Source: Miscanthus floridulus
Taxonomy: Eukaryota; Streptophyta; Magnoliopsida; Poales; Poaceae
DNA: 64,000 bases
Direction: 5' to 3'
Assembly (NCBI RefSeq): GCF_019320115.1
Contig: NC_089598.1
Coordinates: 27,075,491 to 27,139,490, forward strand
In this document: piece by piece, positions 58,099 to 64,000 of the stretch
How the letters are laid out: every line of letters starts with the position of its first letter
Numbering within the stretch: the first letter of the stretch is position 1
Position numbers and translations under genes: made by a program
The notes under the pieces: model-generated
What the model was told of the DNA's origin: nothing
The model's database searches: none
Seen by the model: the letters and a program-made list of their open reading frames with translations, nothing else

Positions 58099-61000
58099 AT
58101 GGCAGCAGGTGAACAGACTGCAGATAACAATCCTAAGGGTTTCAGCGAGTGTGTCAGCCAAGAGCAACTACAAGTTGTTTTAGAGGATGCCCAAAAAAGG
58201 ATGAATGAGGCCGTCAGGAAGGCCGTCACCGACGCACTCATTGAACTCAACATTGGCAATAGCATGGAGAGATTGGACAAGCGAATTTCCATGCTAACCG
58301 ACAAGGTTACTGAGTTGGAAACCTTTGTGGCGGGCAATAATGACGTTTCTGGCAGCAACACCGATGGTCAAGACACGGTGCATGATGCCGCTGGAAACAT
58401 AGGTCGAGCAGCTATCCGACAAGAGAGATTACGGCAACGTCTTCGCCGCAATACGACAGGTATGGGTGGTGTCCACCACCATCAAGGTAATATTCATTGT
58501 GTGCCTGATGATCCTTATGCTAAGATTAAGTTCACAATACCATCTTTTTCGGGTCATTATGATGCTGAGGGATATCTTGATTGGAAGATGATGGTAGAAC
58601 AAAAGTTTAGTGCCCACCTTGTACCTAAGCAGCATAGAGTTAGACAAGCTACTAGTGAGTTTAAGGATTTTGCCATTATTTAGTGGAATGGGCTAGCTGC
58701 ACAGGATGCTTTACCTGGTACATGGGAAGAACTTAAGGTAGCTATGCGTGATCGTTTTGTTCCTCCTTCTTATCATAGAGACTTGCGTAAGAAATTGATG
58801 CGTTTAGAACAAGGAGATAAATCTGTACAGGATTACTATGGTGAGCTCCAAAAGGGATTGATGCGCTGTAGTGTTGTAGAGGGAAATGAAGATGCCATTT
58901 GTCATTTTTATTCTGGTTTGAGGCATGACATTTAGGACATTGTTGATTATAAAGAATTTAACACTGTCAACCAGTTGTTTCAGTTTGCTATGCTTGTAGA
59001 AAAGGAATTGCAGGGGTGTGAACAGCAGGGCAAGAGCAAGGTCAGCACCAGCACATACTCGCCACGCTCGGCACCATCTTTGGGGCTGACCAAGCCAACC
59101 ACTTTTCGAACGCCTCCACCAGCGAGCAAGCGACCAATAGCCTCTAGAGTTTCCGCTACACCTAAGACACCTCCCGCATGACCTTCAGATTCAGGTAAAA
59201 ATTCTTTGTAGGTGCCTACCAAGAGTTCCTCATCCATTGCATCGACGGGACGCACTTCGGGTATTCAGTGCCACCGCTGCCATGACATTGGCCATGTGCA
59301 GAAGGACTGCCCAAGTCAGTGGGCATATATTGCTACAGAAGATGGTTACATCAGCACCTCTGACATTGAGGATGAAAAAGACCAAGATGCAGATGAGGAG
59401 GACGGCGAAGTCCTTGGTGACGAGGCCACGGTGTCCTATAGGAGCATTATTGTACAGCGGGTGCTCAGCTCACAAGTCCAGCAACCTGAGAAGCTACAAC
59501 GCCATAACTTCTTCCAGATTTTCTTCGTCATCAGTGACCGTCGAGCACGTGTCATTATTGATGGAGGTAGCTGCAACAATTTGGTGAGTTCTGATTTGGT
59601 CAAGAAGCTTAGCTTGACCACACGCCCACACCCACGTCCATATCATATTCAGTGGCTAAATGATTCTGGTAAAGCAAAGGTAACACAAACTTGCAGAGTT
59701 TCATTTTCTATTGGTTCATATGTTGATTCTGTTGATTGTGATGTGGTACCTATGCAAGCTTGTTCATTTTTATTGGGTCATCCTTGAGAACATGATAATG
59801 ATGCTACACACCATGGTAGAAGTAATAAATACACTTTTGTGCATCAAGGAAAGAAAATTACTTTGGTGCCTTTGACCCCTGCTCAAATTGTACAAGCTGA
59901 TAAAGAACGCGCTGCTAGTTTGAATGATGTTCAATCTAAAAATCAGTAAGTTGCTAATTCTATTTTCCCACCTAAAAAGGATAAGTCTACATCTATTTCT
60001 AAGGCTGAGGGGATTAAATTGAAGGGTGGTGTTATGCTTGCAACAAAATATGACTTTACTGAAATTTCTGATGATGATATTTGCTATGCTTTGGTATGCA
60101 AATGAGCTATGTTTTCACTTGATGATATTGTTAGCTCGGTACCTCCTGCTATCACTAACCTTTTGCAGGAGTATGAGGATATTTTTCCAGCTAAGATACC
60201 CCCGGGGCTGCCACCTATGAGAGGGATAGAGCATCAAATCGATTTGATTCCGGGAGCAACCTTGCCCAACCGAGCTGCATATCGAACCAATCCTGAGGAG
60301 ACTAAGGAAATTCAGCGGCAAGTCTAAGACCTTTTGGACCATGGGTATGTACGTGAAAGCCTTAGTCCTTGTGCTGTTCCTATACTTTTGGTTCCTAAGA
60401 AAGATGGAAGTTGGCGTATGTGTGTTGATTGTAGAGCCATCAATAATATTACTATTCGGTATCGTCATCCTATTCCTAGGCTAGACGACATGCTTGATGA
60501 GTTGTGTGGTTCTATAATTTTCACTAAGATTGACTTGTGAAGTGGCTACCACCAGATTAGAATGAAACTTGGAGATGAATGGAAAACTGCATTTAAAATC
60601 AAATTCGGGTTGTATGAGTGGTTAGTTATGCCTTTTAGTTTGACAAATGCACCTAGCACTTTCATGCGCTTAATGAATGAGGTTTTAAGAGTTTTTATTG
60701 GTCATTTTGTGGTAGTTTACTTTGATGATATATTGATTTACAGCAAGTCTTTTGATGAACATATGGATCACTTACGTGCTGTTTTTAATGCCTTACGTGA
60801 TGCACGTTTATTTGGTAACCTTGAGAAGTGCATCTTTTGCACGGATCGAGTTTCTTTTCTTGGCTATGTTGTAACTCCACAGGGAATTGAGGTGGATGAG
60901 ATAAAAATTGAAGCCATAAAGAGCTGGCTGGTTCCCCAAACCGTCACACAGGTGAGGAGTTTTCTTGGTCTTGCAGGATTCTACCGCCGCTTCATCAAAG

Positions 61001-63098
61001 ATTTCAGCACCATTGCTGCCCCATTGCATGAGTTAACGAAGAAAGGAGTGGTGTTTTATTGGGGAGAGGCACATGAGGAGTCCTTTGACACTTTGAAGGA
61101 TAAGCTTACACAGGCACCATTGCTGCAACTTTCAAATTTTGGTAAGACTTTTGAGCTAGAATGTGATGCTAGTGGACTTGGCATTGGTGGTGTTTTGATG
61201 CAAGATGGTAAACCTGTTGCTTACTTTAGTGAAAAATTACATGGTCATGTTCTTAATTATTCCACGTATGATAAAGAATTGTATGCACTTGTCCGTTCTT
61301 TAGAGACGTGGTGTCATTATTTATGGCCTAAAGAATTTGTTATTCATTCTGATCATGAATCGCTTAAGTATCTTCGCTCTCAAAATAATCTAAATCGTAG
61401 ACATGCTAAATGGGTTGAATTTATTGAGTCTTTTCCTTATATTATCAAACACAAGAAAGGAAAGGATAATGTGATTGCTGATGCTTTGTCTAGAAGATAT
61501 ACATTGCTGTCTCAACTTGATTGCCGGATTTTTGGTCTTCAATCCATTAAAGAACAATATGTGTTTGATCCTGATTTTAAGGATGTGTTGCTTAATTGTA
61601 GAGAGGGACGCACATAGAATAAGTTTATGATCAGTGATGGGTTTTTGTTTAGAGCTAACCGCCTATGCATTCCAGTTGGTTCCGTTCGTCTTTTGTTGTT
61701 GCAGGAGGCACATGGAGGCGGATTGATGGGACATTTTGGTGCCAAGAAGACGGAGGAGGTGCTGTCCATACACTTCTTTTGGCCTAGGATGAGGTGTGAT
61801 GTGGAGCGGTACGTGGCACGGTGTGCCACATGTCAAAAAGCTAAGTCGCGATTGAACCCACATGGTTTGTATATGCCTCTTCCTGTTCCTTCTACTCCTT
61901 GGGCAGATATATCTATGGATTTTGTGTTGGGATTGCCAAGGACTAAGAGGGGGAGGGATAGTATTTTGTGGTGGTTGATCGTTTTTCTAAGATGGCACAT
62001 TTTATTCCTTGTCATAAGAGCAACGATGCTGTTCATATCGCTAACCTTTTCTTTCAAGAAATTGTTCACTTGCATGGTATGCCTTCTACTATTGTTTCAG
62101 ATCATGATGCAAAATTCTTAAGTCATTTTTGGCGCACGTTGTGGGATAAATTGGGGACCAAGCTGCTGTTTTCTACAACATGTCATCCCCAAACTGATGG
62201 GCAAACTGAGGTTGTGAATCAAACATTGTCCACCATGTTGAGAGCCATTTTGAAGCGCAATTTGAAGATGTGGGAAGAGTGTTTGCTGCATGTGAAGTTT
62301 GCATATAATAGGGCAGAACATTCCACCACCAAGGTAAGTCCTTTTCAGGTAGTGTATGGTTTTAACCCCCGTGCTCCTATTGATCTTTTGCCTTTACCTA
62401 CCACTGAGAGAATACATAGTGATGCTAGAGAGCGTGCTGATTTTATTCGTAAGTTGCATGAAACAACTAAAGCAAATATTGAAAGCATGAATGAAAAGTA
62501 TAGAATTGCTGGTAGTAAAGGTAGAAAAGAGATTAAACTTGAGCCGGGTGATTTGGTTTGGTTACATTTAAGAAAAGATAGATTTCCTGAGCTACGTAAG
62601 TCTAAATTAATGCCAAGAGCAGCTGGTCCTTATAAGATTATTGAGAAAATAAATGATAATGCATACAAACTTGAGTTGCCACCCGAGTTCGGGGTTAGTC
62701 CCACATTTAACATTGCAGATTTGAAACCTTATTTGGGAGAAGAAGATGAGCTTGAGTCGAGGACGACTCCAATTCAAGAGGGGGAGGATGATGAGGACAT
62801 CACTCCTTTGGATGTACCAGCTGATCCTCCAACCGTCATGCAAGGTCCAATGACCCGGGCTCGAATGCGTCAACTCAATTTACAGGTGAGCTCGTTCTTA
62901 AGCGATCCTTTTCATACTTTTGAGAATAGACTACTACCTAATGATGTTTTCTTGCTTAAGAACATTGGAGAGGGTCAAGAGGGACTAAGAGGATGTGGAG
63001 GAGGTGATGATGACCAGCAAGGACGTCCAACACAAGCCGGAGGCCCAGTCCAACACGAATTCGAGTCTGCCTCGGCCTCCAGGACCAGTCTGCCTTAA
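58099..63098 (+). pseudogene. Gypsy gag-pol polyprotein, ten stops and one frameshift
   Basis: Starts MAAGEQTADN at 58099 (or 9 codons earlier). Gag contains KFTIPSFSGHYDAEGYLDWK and LRKKLMRLEQGDKSVQDYY; the knuckle CHRCHDIGHVQKDC is at about 59272-59313. Protease Asp lies in IIDGGSCNNLVS (59555-59590). RT motifs are [20 protein letters not shown] and the catalytic YFDD (60718-60729). RNase H begins at FELECDASG (61150). The integrase has an HHCC-like start (61690-61850) and CHPQTDGQTEVVNQ. The C-terminus GPMTRARMRQLNLQVSSFL lies in the 3' LTR. Stops: 58681, 58933, 59179, 59209, 59785, 59947, 60103, 60325, 60538, 61615. A 1-base loss near 61965 shifts the frame. Not functional. Confidence 0.88.
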
Positions 63099-63700
63099 AC
63101 TAGTCGCCCAGGACATATACGGACTCCGTTTTTGATGATCCACATATGGATGGAAAGCTAATTTGATAAGGAAGCCAATCCAAGTGGTTTTACATCAAAA
63201 GCTGTTCGGAATCAATGGGAATCATCGAAACAAGTCAGCGTCCAGAATCTACCAGGGTGCTGCGACACCATCTTTTGGTCCGTTGGACCATGTATCGAGT
63301 TTGGGCCCATTAGGGGCGCGTCCAGGGGTCTTGCATGACCCTAGAGTCTTCATAAACAGCTGCCGCCCCTCCATTAGGGTTTGGGTTTTGCTTAGATTAT
63401 TCTGTCAAGAACAGTTTCGCTGTTCATCGGTTTGTGAGACCCCAACTCATGAGATTAATCAAACATCTGCAATTTGGTTGCGATCTTTCTTGTTCTTGCT
63501 TGTGTTCTTCGTTGCGCAGGCAGGGATTAGCCTTCTTGGCGAGGTCAACCTGGTCCGTGACTCGGTTGATAACCAGAGGAGCTGTGGTGCTAAGATTGCA
63601 GGGTTCGATCTTTCGATCTGAAGCCGGATCGGTGTGTCATTCTCTGCCACAACGATAGTTACCATCACCTGACGGAAGATCGGGATCCCCATCTCCATTA
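62789..63700 (+). repeat. 3' LTR of gypsy element, partly coding
   Basis: 912 bp. Its first 310 bases are the last 103 codons of pol, ending at TAA 63096-63098. The purine tract AGAGGGGGAGGA directly before it is also coding. Confidence 0.92.
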
Positions 63701-64000
63701 GGTATGAGGCCAAGGCGGCCTCCATCTCTGAAGAAGCCGCCAAGAAGCTCATGAAGGACATGCACTACGAGGCACACGTCCATGCCATCATCGACTATTA
63801 TGCTCAATACAGAGGGATGAAGGTTAAAAAAGAAGAGGCAAGAACAATGAACCTGATCTGAGAACAATTCTTGAAGGTAAATATAGAACATTAATACTTA
63901 CTCTTTATGAGATTAATTACACTTAATTTTATTTTTTCATATGTCATACACTTGATGACGTAGGTGCCTCCGTACTGGTGCACCTAGCATACCCGGTGCT
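63701..64000 (+). pseudogene. CACTA second gene, continuation after the gypsy element
   Basis: Exon 3 resumes as EAKAASISEEAAKKLMKD, DMHYEAHVHAIIDYYAQYRG with a TGA at 63859 and donor GTAAAT at 63877. The next exon begins at 63964 (VPPYWCT). The gypsy target duplication sits inside the exon and the reading phase is kept on both sides. The gene continues beyond the window. Confidence 0.7.

Larger units (their letters stand above)
56004..63700 (+). mobile_element. Ty3/gypsy retrotransposon, CRM-like chromovirus
   Basis: LTRs of exactly 912 bp each (56004-56915, 62789-63700) begin TGATGAGG and end CCATTA. A perfect duplication GGTAT flanks it (55999-56003, 63701-63705). The domain order is Gag, protease, RT, RNase H, integrase, so gypsy. 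The pol frame runs through the polypurine tract into the 3' LTR, and no classical chromodomain is seen; both points, the 7.7 kb size and the LTR length fit CRM-type centromeric chromoviruses. The lineage is inferred from family knowledge. Confidence 0.85.
54834..64000 (+). mobile_element. CACTA transposon fragment split by a gypsy element
   Basis: Contains the last exon of a transposase-type gene (54834-55097) and the first exons of the second CACTA gene (55245-56003 and 63701-64000). The gypsy element at 56004-63700 interrupts the latter. Neither CACTA terminus is inside the window. It continues past the right edge. Confidence 0.75.

Overview
The window is plant nuclear DNA from a grass, most likely a PACMAD/Andropogoneae species (sorghum, sugarcane, Miscanthus or maize relative). 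The reasons are the density of Tourist, hAT, CACTA and Stowaway elements, an AU-type SINE, SIRE/Opie-like and CRM-like LTR retrotransposons, and one GC-rich intronless gene of the BAHD acyltransferase family. The organism is an inference; nothing in the window names it. Almost everything is transposable-element sequence, much of it nested. I see no rRNA or tRNA gene, no CRISPR array and nothing bacterial.

Layout. 1-6276: right-hand part of a CACTA transposon carrying a decayed ULP1-protease-type gene and ending in a block of subterminal repeats. 6277-11374: intergenic DNA with microsatellites, a SINE fragment, hAT elements with 8-bp target duplications and a local ~0.5 kb duplication. 11375-13085: the only convincing host gene, a 432-residue BAHD acyltransferase with a TATA box and an AC (MYB) element upstream. 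13086-16800: hAT insertions, a non-autonomous CACTA with a very GC-rich interior, a second copy of the BAHD 3' flank and a LINE fragment. 17253-21971: a young Ty1/copia element with one intact 1353-residue gag-pol reading frame on the minus strand. 22284-23430: full-length SINE, MITEs and an exon-like fragment.

24121-35235: a decayed L1-type LINE (minus strand) that received at least four later insertions: a very young gag-only LTR element (24157-26158), two solo LTRs (28749-29142, 32583-33733) and a MITE. 35238-40690: LTR fragment, a cluster of Tourist-like MITEs, a Stowaway-like MITE and an inverted copy of the repeat that the copia element entered. 41100-42183: a LINE ORF1 remnant. 42184-54833: an LTR-like segment split by a 10.2 kb SIRE/Opie-like retrotransposon that has gag but no pol (43450-53660). 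54834-64000: part of another CACTA, one exon of which is split by a 7.7 kb CRM-like Ty3/gypsy element (56004-63700).

Functionally the BAHD gene is the only candidate for host metabolism, probably hydroxycinnamoyl transfer in phenylpropanoid chemistry. The mobile elements form a readable history. Target-site duplications and uninterrupted paralogous copies inside the window give the order of several insertions, and identical LTRs mark the copia element and the gag-only element as the most recent arrivals. Coordinates of MITE and LINE edges without a target duplication are approximate.
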